Of a stretch of 64,000 bases of DNA, positions 17,975 to 26,595 are shown piece after piece. Where the stretch lies: the NCBI RefSeq assembly GCF_900111375.1, contig NZ_FOHB01000001.1, positions 620,001-684,000 on the forward strand, written 5' to 3'. The position numbers and the translations under genes were made by a program. Origin of the DNA: Pedococcus cremeus. GTDB taxonomy: Bacteria > Actinomycetota > Actinomycetes > Actinomycetales > Dermatophilaceae. Under the pieces are notes generated by a model. It did not search any database. It was not told where the DNA came from and worked only from the letters and a program-made list of their open reading frames with translations. Numbering within the stretch: position 1 is the first letter of the stretch; each line of letters begins with the position of its first letter.

Positions 17975-19282
17975 ATGTCTGGCTATTGGCTCGACATCGC
18001 CCTCGTGGGCATCCTCGTCCTCCTCAACGCCGCGTTCGCGGGCAGCGAGATGGCCCTGGTCTCCTTGAGGGAGGGACAGCTCAAGCAGCTCGAGCGGCAG
18101 GGCGGCACGCGGGCCATGCGGTTGGTGCGGCTGGCCCGCGACCCCAACCGGTTCCTCGCCACCATCCAGATCGGGATCACCCTGGCCGGCTTCCTGGCGT
18201 CGGCGACCGCGGCGGTCTCGCTCGCAGAGCCGCTGGTGCCCCACCTCTCCTTCCTCGGTGCGGCGGCCCGGCCGGCCGCCATCGCCGGCATCACCCTGGT
18301 GCTCACCTTCGTGACCCTCGTCCTCGGCGAGCTGGCACCCAAGCGGCTGGCGATGCAGATGGCGCTCCCGTGGGCGCTGGCGGTCGCCCGCCCGCTCGAC
18401 GTGCTGTCGACCGTCTCGCGGCCCGCCGTCGCCCTGCTGAGCGCGTCGACGAACGCCGTGGTCCGCCTGCTGGGCGGCCGGGCGGAGTCCGAGGCGCAGG
18501 AGATCTCCCCCGAGGAGCTGCGTGACCTGGTCACCGGCCACCGCGACCTCAACCCCGAGCAGCGCGAGATCATCAGCGGCGCGCTCGAGCTCCACGAGCG
18601 CAAGCTCCGCGAGGTGCTCGTCCCGCGCGGCTCGGTCTTCGTGGTCAACGGCGACGCGACGCTGGACCAGGCGCGAGCGGCCATGGCTCGCTCCGGGCAC
18701 TCCCGGGTACCCGTCACACGTCAGCACCACCTCGACGACGTCGTCGGCATCGCGCACTGGGCCTCGGTGCTCGAGGGAGGCGACCAGCCGGTCTCGACCG
18801 TCGCCACCCCGGCGCTGGTGCTCCCCGACACAGTGCGCATCTCCGACGCCCTGCGCCACTTCAAGAGCGAGCGGCAGCAGATGGCCCTCGTCATCGACGA
18901 GCACGGCGCGGTCGACGGCATCGTCACCCTCGAGGACCTCCTCGAGGAGATCGTGGGTGAGATCTGGGACGAGACTGACCGCGACGTCATCGGCGTCGAG
19001 CGGTCGGCCGACGGCGCCCTGACGCTGCCGGGCACCTTCCCGATCCACGACCTCGAGGACGTCGGCGTACGCCTGGAGTCGGCGAGCGGCGACTACACCA
19101 CGGTGGCCGGCCTCGTGCTGATGCAGCTCGGCCGGGTGCCCGACCGGACGGGCGACCAGGTCACCGTCGACGGGTGGCGCGTCGAGGTGCTGGAGGTCGC
19201 CCACCACGCCATCACCCGCGTGAGGTTCACCCCCGCGTCCGCCGCGGCGGCGGACGGCGCCGAGGAGAGGGCAGCCGGGTAG
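17975..19282 (+). CDS. CorC/HlyC-type DUF21-CBS membrane protein
   Basis: 435 residues from the ATG at 17975; an in-frame GTG at 17960 has a poorly spaced ribosome site. The DUF21 membrane domain fills roughly residues 1-190 (LVLLNAAFAGSEMALVSLREGQL is typical), followed by a CBS pair at about 205-320 (VPRGSVFVV, SGHSRVPV, ALVIDEHGAVDGIVTLEDLLEEIVGEI) and a CorC_HlyC domain to the end. Relatives such as CorC, YfjD and PaeA take part in Mg2+/Co2+ transport or resistance or in polyamine efflux. The substrate is not readable here. Not part of an operon. Confidence 0.9.
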   Translation: MSGYWLDIALVGILVLLNAAFAGSEMALVSLREGQLKQLERQGGTRAMRLVRLARDPNRFLATIQIGITLAGFLASATAAVSLAEPLVPHLSFLGAAARPAAIAGITLVLTFVTLVLGELAPKRLAMQMALPWALAVARPLDVLSTVSRPAVALLSASTNAVVRLLGGRAESEAQEISPEELRDLVTGHRDLNPEQREIISGALELHERKLREVLVPRGSVFVVNGDATLDQARAAMARSGHSRVPVTRQHHLDDVVGIAHWASVLEGGDQPVSTVATPALVLPDTVRISDALRHFKSERQQMALVIDEHGAVDGIVTLEDLLEEIVGEIWDETDRDVIGVERSADGALTLPGTFPIHDLEDVGVRLESASGDYTTVAGLVLMQLGRVPDRTGDQVTVDGWRVEVLEVAHHAITRVRFTPASAAAADGAEERAAG

Positions 19283-19313
19283 CGACGGCGGGTCTGCTCG
19301 ACCCGGCCGCTGC

Positions 19314-19601
19314 TCAGCGACGGCGTGCCGCCCCGCCGCCTGCCGCGCCGTAGGGGAAGGTCAGGCCCAGCACGAACCCGAAGTCGTACCAGTTCCCGTT
19401 GTTGTGCACCTCGTAGATGCTCACGTTGTCGTTGAACAGCGAGATGACGAACGTGACCGGGATGATCATCCCCTGCCAGAGGCCCAGCCAGAAGCCGGCG
19501 CCGCTGTGGCTCTCCGCGGCGTTGGTGCCGGCGGCGCAGGCGCCCAGCAGCAGCACGACGGCCGCACCGAGCAGCACGCGGCGAACGGTGACCTGTCCCA
19601 T
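19314..19601 (-). CDS. Small lipoprotein with conserved FWLGLWQG membrane segment
   Basis: 95 residues. Lipobox-like LLGACAAG near residue 21, then a hydrophobic segment FWLGLWQGMIIPVTFVISLF, then NDNVSIYEVHNNGNWYDFGF and a short second hydrophobic stretch with an Arg-rich tail. Small proteins with the same EVHNNGxWYDFGFxLG pattern occur in many bacteria with no known function. It lies 48 bp downstream of the ABC-2 permease on the same strand and may be co-transcribed. Confidence 0.75.
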   Translation of the reverse strand: MGQVTVRRVLLGAAVVLLLGACAAGTNAAESHSGAGFWLGLWQGMIIPVTFVISLFNDNVSIYEVHNNGNWYDFGFVLGLTFPYGAAGGGAARRR

Positions 19602-19649
19602 GGTGTCCCCCAGTTGGTGTGTCGGGTGGTGTCCGAGCTGGTGTGACAG

Positions 19650-20450
19650 TCAGCCGTGCACGTCGCGGCGCCGGAAGCCGACCACCGCCAGGGCGACGAG
19701 CACGAGCACGGTGGCGGCGGCGACCGCTGCGGCAGGCCCGGAGACACCGGTCCGCAGGGGGTCGTGCCCGATGTACTGGAAGAACGGCGAGTAGCGCTGC
19801 AAGGGCTCGAGCCACGACACCATGGGACCCAGCCCGTTGACGAGGTACCCGACGACGGCGATGCCGGCCGGCACGGCACGGCTCAGCCCCACGTCGCCGG
19901 TGACCGCCCCGATCGCCAGGGCGATCGCCCCGAACACCAGCCCGAGCAGGGCCAGGTGCAGCATCGCCGCGCCGATCCGGTCCACGGGGATCACCATGTC
20001 GAAGAGCTGTCCCTCGACCACCAGGGCCAGCCCCAGCGTGGCCGTCAGCACGACGGTCCCGGCCACCATGGCGGTGGCCTTCTCGAGCAGCAAGCGCGAC
20101 CGGCTGACCGGCTCCGCCAGGAGCAGGTCCATGGTCCGGCGGTCCTCCTCACCGGCAACGGCGCGCGAGCCCTGCGCCACGGCATACACGATCACGAGGG
20201 TCGGCCCGATGAAGGACATGAACTCGATCTGGATGTAGCCGACCGGGGTCGACATGTCCGCACCGGACGACGCGAAGAGGGACCTGAACGCCTCGGGCAT
20301 CGTGTTGAGGAAGTCGCTCATCGACGGCTGGTCGCGGATGCTCGGCCAGATGCCGGCGTACATCAGCACCAGCAGGACGATGGCCGCGACCCATCCGAGC
20401 AGCGACCGCCTCTGGTCGTAGGCCGTCTTGGCGAAGACGCTACGGAGCAT
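19650..20450 (-). CDS. ABC-2 type exporter permease
   Basis: 266 residues with six hydrophobic segments (GWVAAIVLLVLMYAGIW, FIGPTLVIVYAVAQGSRAVAG, TAMVAGTVVLTATLGLALVV and others). The sequence GSRAVAGEEDRRTMDLLLAEPVSRSRLL is the hallmark of ABC-2 membrane subunits. Its start overlaps the ATPase stop by 11 bp, so the two form one exporter. Substrate unknown. Confidence 0.9.
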   Translation of the reverse strand: MLRSVFAKTAYDQRRSLLGWVAAIVLLVLMYAGIWPSIRDQPSMSDFLNTMPEAFRSLFASSGADMSTPVGYIQIEFMSFIGPTLVIVYAVAQGSRAVAGEEDRRTMDLLLAEPVSRSRLLLEKATAMVAGTVVLTATLGLALVVEGQLFDMVIPVDRIGAAMLHLALLGLVFGAIALAIGAVTGDVGLSRAVPAGIAVVGYLVNGLGPMVSWLEPLQRYSPFFQYIGHDPLRTGVSGPAAAVAAATVLVLVALAVVGFRRRDVHG

Positions 20451-21351
20451 GCACGGCCTCCTTCTCGTAGTAGGCGAGGAAGGTCTCCTCGAGCTCGGCC
20501 TCGGCGCACTCGAAGTCGAGCACGGTGTGCCGGCCCACCTCCTTGATCACGGCGTCGAGGGCCGTCTCCGGCGCCGAGCACGACATCGAGTGGTCGTGCA
20601 CCTGCAGGTCGCGCACGCCCGGAACGCCGGCGAACGTGAGGGGTTCGACGGCGTCGGCGAACGTCGCGCGGATGTGGTGCAGCGAGCGCTCCCGCAGGGT
20701 CGCGAGCCGGTCGACGGCGATGAGTCGTCCCTCGCGCAGCACACCAACGCGGTCAGCGACCCGCTGCACCTCGCTGAGCACGTGCGAGCTGAGCAGTACC
20801 GACCGCCCCTCGCCGGTGGTCTCGCGGACGATCGCCTGGAACTCTTGCTGCGCAAGGGGATCCAGGCCTCCGGTGGGCTCGTCGAGCACCAGGAGGTCGG
20901 GCAGCGACATGAGCGCGAGCACCAGGGCGAGCTTCTGCCGGTTCCCCTTCGACAGCTCGCGCGAGGGCCTGCCGAGGTCGAGGTCGAGCCGCTCGGCGAA
21001 CCGTTTCGCGGCGAGCCTGCCGTCCGTGCCACGGAGGTGCCCGAGGAAGTCGACGTGCTGGGCACCGGTGAGCTTGGGGTAGAGAGCCGGCTCCCCCGAG
21101 AGGTAGCCGACCCGGCGGCGCACCTCGACCGAGTCGTGCCAAGCGTCGAGCCCGTCGACCTCCGCCGCACCGCTCGTCGGCCGGAGCAGCCCCATGAGCA
21201 GCCGCAGTGTGGTGGTCTTCCCGGCGCCGTTGGGCCCGAGGTAGCCGAAGACCTCGCCGCGCTCCACCTCGAGGTCGAGGTCGCGCAGTGCGACGGTGGC
21301 CCCGTAGTGCTTCGTCAACCCGTGCGTGCGCACGATGGACGTGCCCGTCAT
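20440..21351 (-). CDS. ABC-2 type exporter ATPase
   Basis: 303 residues from the ATG at 21351; the upstream open frame is not protein-like. Walker A GPNGAGKTTTLRLLMGLLRPTSG, the Q loop region, signature LSKGNRQKLALVLALM, Walker B LLVLDEPTGGLD and switch His in SSHVLSEVQ are all present, followed by a C-terminal domain of the kind seen in CcmA/NatA-like drug or antibiotic exporters. It works with the overlapping permease. Confidence 0.92.
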   Translation of the reverse strand: MTGTSIVRTHGLTKHYGATVALRDLDLEVERGEVFGYLGPNGAGKTTTLRLLMGLLRPTSGAAEVDGLDAWHDSVEVRRRVGYLSGEPALYPKLTGAQHVDFLGHLRGTDGRLAAKRFAERLDLDLGRPSRELSKGNRQKLALVLALMSLPDLLVLDEPTGGLDPLAQQEFQAIVRETTGEGRSVLLSSHVLSEVQRVADRVGVLREGRLIAVDRLATLRERSLHHIRATFADAVEPLTFAGVPGVRDLQVHDHSMSCSAPETALDAVIKEVGRHTVLDFECAEAELEETFLAYYEKEAVHAP

Positions 21352-21437
21352 GGCCTCAGCGTCGCTCCGCCGCAGGTATGCCGCACAGGGCCTTTGTGCC
21401 CCGGCCGCCGCCACTGCCGGCGCGGGCCACCGGAGGC

Positions 21438-21674
21438 TCAGCCTGCGGCTGGGCTGCGTCGCCGACCGACGAGGAAGTAGGCGATCGGGCCGACGAAGTT
21501 CACCGACATGGCGGGGACCCAGACCCACTTGGGGCCACGCACCTGGTCGGCGGGTCGTCGCCGCAGGTCCCGCAGCGCCACCATCTCCAGGCCGATCTGC
21601 ACCACCGCGCCGACCACCACCATGCGTCGCTGGCTGTCGCTCAGGTCCTGCCACCGCCGCCTCTGCCGCGCCAT
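21438..21674 (-). CDS. PLDc_N-type two-helix membrane protein
   Basis: 78 residues. A basic N-terminus and helix (RRMVVVGAVVQIGLEMVAL), a basic cytoplasmic loop (RDLRRRPADQVRGPKWVW) and a second helix (VPAMSVNFVGPIAYFLVGRR) match the short PLDc_N family, named for the N-terminal segment of cardiolipin synthases but common as stand-alone proteins. Function unknown. Confidence 0.8.
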   Translation of the reverse strand: MARQRRRWQDLSDSQRRMVVVGAVVQIGLEMVALRDLRRRPADQVRGPKWVWVPAMSVNFVGPIAYFLVGRRRSPAAG

Positions 21675-21902
21675 GCCGTCATCGTCCCGCCGACGTAGGA
21701 CCCAGCAGACCGCCCTATGGCCTAGTCCTGCACCTCGCCGTTTGCGGCATGTTTGGCATGGTTTGCGGGTATATGGAGGATCGCAATGGCCACCGCGCCG
21801 TCGTAGTCATGGACACCGGCGCCTACGACGGATTGACTGCCCTCGGCGTCTACGGCGACGGCGGCGCCATGCGGGAGACACCGACTGATTCCTGGAGGAC
21901 AG

Positions 21903-22766
21903 ATGAGACTTGCTCGTTCTGCGGCCGTTGCTGCCGCGACTACCACCCTCGTCGCCGGCACCGCGCTGGCCGCGACGGCGATCACCGGTGGTGAGGTCGA
22001 CAGCGCCAACACGTACAAGAACGTCGGGATGATCGCCTTCTACGAGGACGGCGGCCGGTACCGCTGCACGGCCACCCTGGTCACCCCGACGGTGCTGCTG
22101 ACGGCGGCGCACTGTACCGCGGACGTGAAGGGCAAGGTGGCGGTCACCTTCCAGTGGAAGGTCGCGGACGCGCCGCCCTCGGGCCTGCCCGTCGCTGCGG
22201 ACCCGAACGCGGGCTACACCGGCACCGAGTCCACGGCCTACGCGTTCGGCACGCCCCACGCGCACCCGCAGTACTCCAACTTCACGGACCTGAAGAACTG
22301 GAACGACGTGGGCGTCGTAGTGCTCGACCAGCCGGTCACGGGGATCACTCCGGCCAAGCTGGCACCGAAGAACTACCTGAACCAGTACACGCCCGACATC
22401 CTCAACAAGGAGCTGTTCCGCATCGTCGGGTACGGCACCGAGGTCCGCCAGGACGCCGCCGCCAACGGCAACATGAAGCCGACGCCGATGAGCTACCCGA
22501 TCGTGCGACGCTACGCCGACTCCCCCGGGCAGAAGCTGACGCCGCAGATCCTCCAGACCAACGGCAACGAGCACGACAACCGCGGCACCGGCGGCAGCTG
22601 CTTCGGCGACTCCGGCGGCCCGACCTTCAAGAACGGCTACCAGGTCACCGTGACCAGCTACGGCTACACCAGCAACTGCCGCTACCTCGACGGCCTCCAG
22701 CGCGTCGACATCCCGGTGGTCCAGGACTGGCTGGCCACCTACGGGGTCACGCCGGCGGCCGGCTGA
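21903..22766 (+). CDS. Secreted trypsin-like serine protease
   Basis: 287 residues, strong ribosome site (CTGGAGGACAG). Signal peptide (MRLARSAAVAAATTTLVAG, cut near ALAATAITGG), then a chymotrypsin-fold domain. The catalytic triad is visible as His in LLTAAHC, Asp in NWNDVGVVVL and Ser in GDSGGP; the specificity pocket region lacks the Asp expected for clear trypsin specificity in a position I can be sure of. It works outside the cell. A strong terminator follows, so it is its own transcription unit. Confidence 0.92.
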   Translation: MRLARSAAVAAATTTLVAGTALAATAITGGEVDSANTYKNVGMIAFYEDGGRYRCTATLVTPTVLLTAAHCTADVKGKVAVTFQWKVADAPPSGLPVAADPNAGYTGTESTAYAFGTPHAHPQYSNFTDLKNWNDVGVVVLDQPVTGITPAKLAPKNYLNQYTPDILNKELFRIVGYGTEVRQDAAANGNMKPTPMSYPIVRRYADSPGQKLTPQILQTNGNEHDNRGTGGSCFGDSGGPTFKNGYQVTVTSYGYTSNCRYLDGLQRVDIPVVQDWLATYGVTPAAG

Positions 22767-22824
22767 CCAGAACTGCACTGAGCAGACCTCGACTGGCCGG
22801 ACCACGACTGGCCAGACCTCGAGA

Positions 22825-22868
22825 GACGGGGGCTGTTCCGGGACTTCTGCCCCGGGACAGCTCCCGTC
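22825..22868 (+). terminator. Terminator after the protease gene
   Basis: GACGGGGGCTGTTCCGGG pairs with CCCGGGACAGCTCCCGTC over 18 bp with two G-U wobbles and an 8-nt loop, without a clear T tract. Between it and the protease stop, the words GACTGGCC and CAGACCTCG are repeated twice, a short degenerate repeat. Confidence 0.85.
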
Positions 22869-22888
22869 CACGTCTCTAGCCTTCCGCC

Positions 22889-24214
22889 ATGGGCAGACCG
22901 CGCAGAGTCGTCATCCTCGGGGCCGCAGGCCGCGACTTCCACAACTTCAACACCGTCTTCCGTGACAGCGACGACGACGTGGTCGTGGCCTTCACCGCGA
23001 CGCAGATCCCCAACATCGCCGGTCGCGCCTATCCCCCTGGGCTCGCCGGATCCCGCTACCCGCAAGGGATCCCGATCGTTCCCGAGTCCGAGCTGAGCGA
23101 CCTCATCGCTCGCGAGGACGTCGACGTGGCGGTCTTCGCCTACTCCGACGTGCCGCACACCCGCGTCATGCACGTGGCCTCGCAGTGCCTGGCGGCCGGG
23201 GCCGACTTCCTCCTCCAGAGCGCCAAGCACACCATGCTGCCGTCCTCCGTCCCGGTCATCGCGGTCACCGCGGTGCGCACCGGCGCCGGCAAGAGCCAGA
23301 CGACGCGCTACATCGCACGAATGTTGCGCGACATGGGAAAGCGCGTCGTGGCGGTGCGCCACCCGATGCCCTACGGCGACCTCGAGCGCCAGGCGTGCCA
23401 GCGCTTCGCCGACTACAGCGACCTCGACCGGCACGAGTGCACGATCGAGGAGCGCGAGGAGTACGAGCCGCACATCGACAACGGGGCCGTGGTCTACGCC
23501 GGGGTCGACTACGCGCAGATCCTCGCCGCGGCGGAGCAGGAGGCCGACGTCATCCTCTGGGACGGCGGCAACAACGACCTGCCCTTCTTCGCGCCCGACC
23601 TGCACATCGTGGTCGCCGACCCCCTGCGCGCAGGCGACGAGGAGACCTACCACCCGGGGGAGACCAACGTCCGCATGGCCGACCTCGTGGTCGTGAACAA
23701 GTGCGACTCCGCGACCGAGGAGGCGGTCGCCGCGGTCGAGGCGTCCGTGCGCCGGCTCAACCCCGGCGCGACCGTGCTGCGCGCCGACAGCCCCGTCACC
23801 GTCGACGACGAGGCGGCCGTCGTCGGCCGCCGGGTGGTCGTCGTCGAGGACGGCCCGACCCTGACGCACGGCTCCATGAGCTGGGGCGCAGGAGTGGTCG
23901 GCGCCAGGGCCGCCGGGGCGGCCGACATCGTCGACCCGAGCCCGTATGCCGTGGGGTCGCTGGCCGCGACGTACGCGCAGTACCCCAACGCCCGCGGCGT
24001 CCTTCCGGCCATGGGCTACGGCGACGCCCAGGTGGCCGACCTGGCCGCGACCATCGAGGCGACCCCGTGCGACGTGGTCGTCTCCGGCACGCCGATCGAC
24101 CTCGGGCGCGTGCTCACCGTCTCCAAGCCGGTGGTGCGGGCGCGCTACGACCTCCGGGAGCGGGACCCCGGCCGGCTGGAGGCTGCAGTGCGGAAGGCCC
24201 TGGAAGGGGCCTGA
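22889..24214 (+). CDS. Cyclic 2,3-diphosphoglycerate synthetase-like P-loop protein
   Basis: 441 residues. An N-terminal Rossmann-like domain (RVVILGAAGRDFHNFNTVFRDS) leads to a P-loop domain with VIAVTAVRTGAGKSQTTRYI as Walker A, DVILWDGGNNDLPF as a Walker-B-like segment and VVVNKCDSA like a GTPase NKxD motif. This layout matches the cyclic 2,3-diphosphoglycerate synthetase family, known in methanogens, where the product stabilises proteins at high temperature. Bacterial members are common but their product is not established. It stands alone here. The family call is good; the enzyme activity is inferred. Confidence 0.8.
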   Translation: MGRPRRVVILGAAGRDFHNFNTVFRDSDDDVVVAFTATQIPNIAGRAYPPGLAGSRYPQGIPIVPESELSDLIAREDVDVAVFAYSDVPHTRVMHVASQCLAAGADFLLQSAKHTMLPSSVPVIAVTAVRTGAGKSQTTRYIARMLRDMGKRVVAVRHPMPYGDLERQACQRFADYSDLDRHECTIEEREEYEPHIDNGAVVYAGVDYAQILAAAEQEADVILWDGGNNDLPFFAPDLHIVVADPLRAGDEETYHPGETNVRMADLVVVNKCDSATEEAVAAVEASVRRLNPGATVLRADSPVTVDDEAAVVGRRVVVVEDGPTLTHGSMSWGAGVVGARAAGAADIVDPSPYAVGSLAATYAQYPNARGVLPAMGYGDAQVADLAATIEATPCDVVVSGTPIDLGRVLTVSKPVVRARYDLRERDPGRLEAAVRKALEGA

Positions 24215-24558
24215 CGGCGTGCCCCCGGGGTCTTTGGACTCTGGGACAGGCTGACCCGAGACGGAAAGCATGGCTCCATGAGGACAGCGGACCACGCCGA
24301 CACCGTGAACACGGGTTTCTGGCCGGCGGCCCTTTCGGGCCGGTGGCCGCTGCACCTCATCGCGCCGACCGGCGTGGCGACGGTCTCGTCCATGGTCGCC
24401 GTCGCCACCGGTCGGCGTGACCGGTGCGGGGTCGTGACGTCTGCCGGCGTGGAGGGCACCGTCCCGAGGTAGAGACCCAGAGCGAACGGGTGCCAGGCGC
24501 CTGCGACCGCCGCCTGGCACTCGCATGTCGGCTCCGGCGCTCTGGGAGAATGCTGGCC
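24215..24558. other. Intergenic stretch without a convincing gene
   Basis: 344 bp. A 64-codon open frame at 24278-24472 has an ATG but poor protein character and no clear ribosome site. An imperfect hairpin, GGCGGCCCTTTCGGGCCGG, lies near 24323. It is more likely a leader and promoter region for the next gene. Confidence 0.5.
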
Positions 24559-25404
24559 ATGTCCTCCGACCTGCCTGCGCCCGGCGCTCACCGCGCCGAC
24601 GTCGGGCAGCGGCTACGCGCCGACTGCAGCCGATGCGTCGGACTGTGCTGTGTCGCCCTGCCGTTCGCGGCCTCGGCCGACTTCGCCATCGACAAGCCCG
24701 GCGGGGTGCCCTGCCCGAACCTGCGCGCGGACTTCCGGTGCGGCATCCACGACCGCCTGCGCGAGAGCGGCTTCCGGGGCTGCACGGTGTTCGATTGTCG
24801 CGGTGCGGGGCAGCGGGTGTCGCAGGAGACCTTCGCCGGGCGCGACTGGCGTGAGGACCGCGTGACCGCCCGGCAGATGTTCGCCGTCCTTCCCGTCGTG
24901 CAGCACCTCCACGAGCTCATGGGCCACCTGCTCGAGTCGCTGGCACGACCGCAGGCCGCTGCGCTGCACGCCGAGCTGGCTGAGGCGCTCGAGCGGCTGG
25001 ACGTCCTTGCCTCCGGCGACGCGACGAGCCTGCTCTCCCTCGACCGTGGAGCGGTGCAGGCCGAGGTCGGCGAGCTGCTCCTCAGGGTCAGCACGGCGGT
25101 GCGCGAGGCGGCCGCCCCCGGCGGCGAGGACCACCGGGGAGCGGACCTCGTGGGCGCCGACCTGCGCCACGCCGGCCTCACCGGCGCAAGCCTGCGGGGC
25201 GCACTGCTGGTCGCAGCCCGGCTGGACGGCGCCGACCTGCGCTGGGCCGACCTCGTGGGCGCCGACCTCCGCGACGCCGACCTCAGCGGCGCCGACCTCG
25301 CCGAGGCGCTCTTCCTCACCCAGCCGCAGCTCGACGCCGCTCGCGGGAACGCGCGCACCGTGCTTCCCGAAGGGCTGACCCGCCCCTCGCACTGGCAGGT
25401 CTAG
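24559..25404 (+). CDS. Pentapeptide-repeat protein with Cys-rich N-terminus
   Basis: 281 residues from the ATG at 24559, chosen for GGGAG about 10 nt upstream. The N-terminal third has several Cys residues (DCSRCVGLCCVALPF, VPCPNLRADFRCGIH, GFRGCTVFDCRG) that could bind a metal or cluster. The middle is helical. The C-terminal third is a run of pentapeptide repeats (GADLVGADLRHAGLTGASL, DGADLRWADLVGADLRDADL) with the A(D/N)LxG pattern that folds as a right-handed four-sided helix. The same architecture recurs in actinobacteria with unknown function. A DNA-mimic role, as in MfpA/Qnr, is possible but the repeat block here is short. Confidence 0.85.
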   Translation: MSSDLPAPGAHRADVGQRLRADCSRCVGLCCVALPFAASADFAIDKPGGVPCPNLRADFRCGIHDRLRESGFRGCTVFDCRGAGQRVSQETFAGRDWREDRVTARQMFAVLPVVQHLHELMGHLLESLARPQAAALHAELAEALERLDVLASGDATSLLSLDRGAVQAEVGELLLRVSTAVREAAAPGGEDHRGADLVGADLRHAGLTGASLRGALLVAARLDGADLRWADLVGADLRDADLSGADLAEALFLTQPQLDAARGNARTVLPEGLTRPSHWQV

Positions 25405-25413
25405 AGTCGAGAG

Positions 25414-26559
25414 GTGCCCGCCCGGCTGTGGCGAATGCTGGTTCCGCTGGTGCTCGCGACGATGGCGTCGCAGTCCCTGCTGGTGGTCCTGTCCCCCACG
25501 ATCGTCGCGATCGCAGCCGACCTCGGAGCCCCTGTCGCCACGGTGGGCCAGGCCAGGTCGGTGACGGCACTGGTGTCGGTGCTCGCCTCGCTGTACCTCA
25601 CGGCCCGGGCGGACCACCTGCCGGTGCGCGCCCTGCTCCGGTGGGGATCCGTCCTCGCCCTGGTGGCCTGCGGACTGGTGGCCAGCGCCTCCTCCGTGCC
25701 CCTCTTCCTGTTGGCGCACATGGTGGTGGGACTGGCCTTCGCACCGTTGCTGTCCGGCGGCTTCGCCGGCCTGGCGGCCTTCGGCCCGGCGGACCGTCCC
25801 TGGGCCACCGGGTACGTCGCGGGCGCCAACGCGCTGGCTTGGATCGTGGTGAACCCGTTGGCCGCGGCCCTGACCGCGACCGTCTCGTGGCGGGCGGCCC
25901 TGGCGGTGCCGGCGGCCGTCGCCGTCGCGGCCCTGCTGACCTCGGGCGCCGCTGCGTCCGCCCGTCCGGGTCTCGTGGGCGCGAGCCTGTGGGAGCCGCT
26001 CCGGGTGACGCCCGCCCGACGGTGGATCGGGAGCGAGGTCACTGCGTTTGCTGGGTGGACGTGTCTGCTCACCTTCGCCGGCGCCTTCTTCATGGAGGAA
26101 GTGGGTGTCCCACAGTCGACGGTGGGCTGGGTGCTCGCCGCCGGCGCAGCGGCATACCTCCTGGCCTCGGGCCGCGCCGGGAAGCTCGCTGCCCGGGTCC
26201 CGCTCCGGCACCTCGTGTGGGGCTCCGCCCTCGTCATGGCGACCCTCATCCCCCTGCTGCTGGGGACCCTGCGGGCACCGGTGCCGGCGGTGGTGGCCTT
26301 CTGCGCCGTGGCCATGGCTGCCGGCGTGCGCACTCCCGCCTCTGCCGGTCTGGCGTTGCTGCAGCTGCCCGAGCACCCGGGCGTCATGGCCGCTGCACGC
26401 ACGGCGGCCACGCAGACCGGCTACCTCGTGGGTGCCGTCATCGGGGGCGTTGTCATCGCCGGGCCGGGCTGGCGAGCACTGGGCGTGGTGCTCGCTGTCG
26501 TCATGGTGGCCTCCGCCTGGCTCGTGCGGCGTATCCACGAGGTGGCCACGATTCCCTGA
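25414..26559 (+). CDS. MFS transporter
   Basis: 381 residues, GTG start 9 bp after the pentapeptide gene, so probably co-transcribed. About twelve hydrophobic segments, beginning MLVPLVLATMASQSLLVVLSPTIVAIAADL. The loop motif between helices 2 and 3 is degenerate (TARADHLPVRALL), and a longer central loop (SARPGLVGASLWEPLRVTPARR) separates the halves. Likely a drug or metabolite exporter; the substrate is unknown. Confidence 0.88.
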   Translation: MPARLWRMLVPLVLATMASQSLLVVLSPTIVAIAADLGAPVATVGQARSVTALVSVLASLYLTARADHLPVRALLRWGSVLALVACGLVASASSVPLFLLAHMVVGLAFAPLLSGGFAGLAAFGPADRPWATGYVAGANALAWIVVNPLAAALTATVSWRAALAVPAAVAVAALLTSGAAASARPGLVGASLWEPLRVTPARRWIGSEVTAFAGWTCLLTFAGAFFMEEVGVPQSTVGWVLAAGAAAYLLASGRAGKLAARVPLRHLVWGSALVMATLIPLLLGTLRAPVPAVVAFCAVAMAAGVRTPASAGLALLQLPEHPGVMAAARTAATQTGYLVGAVIGGVVIAGPGWRALGVVLAVVMVASAWLVRRIHEVATIP

Positions 26560-26595
26560 GTGGTGGAGTGCAGCGTCACTGGGTAGACAGGGCGC

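Noticed and set aside
24278..24472. 64-codon ORF between the diphosphoglycerate-synthetase-like gene and the pentapeptide gene.
   Set aside because: Poor composition, no ribosome site and part of it forms a hairpin.
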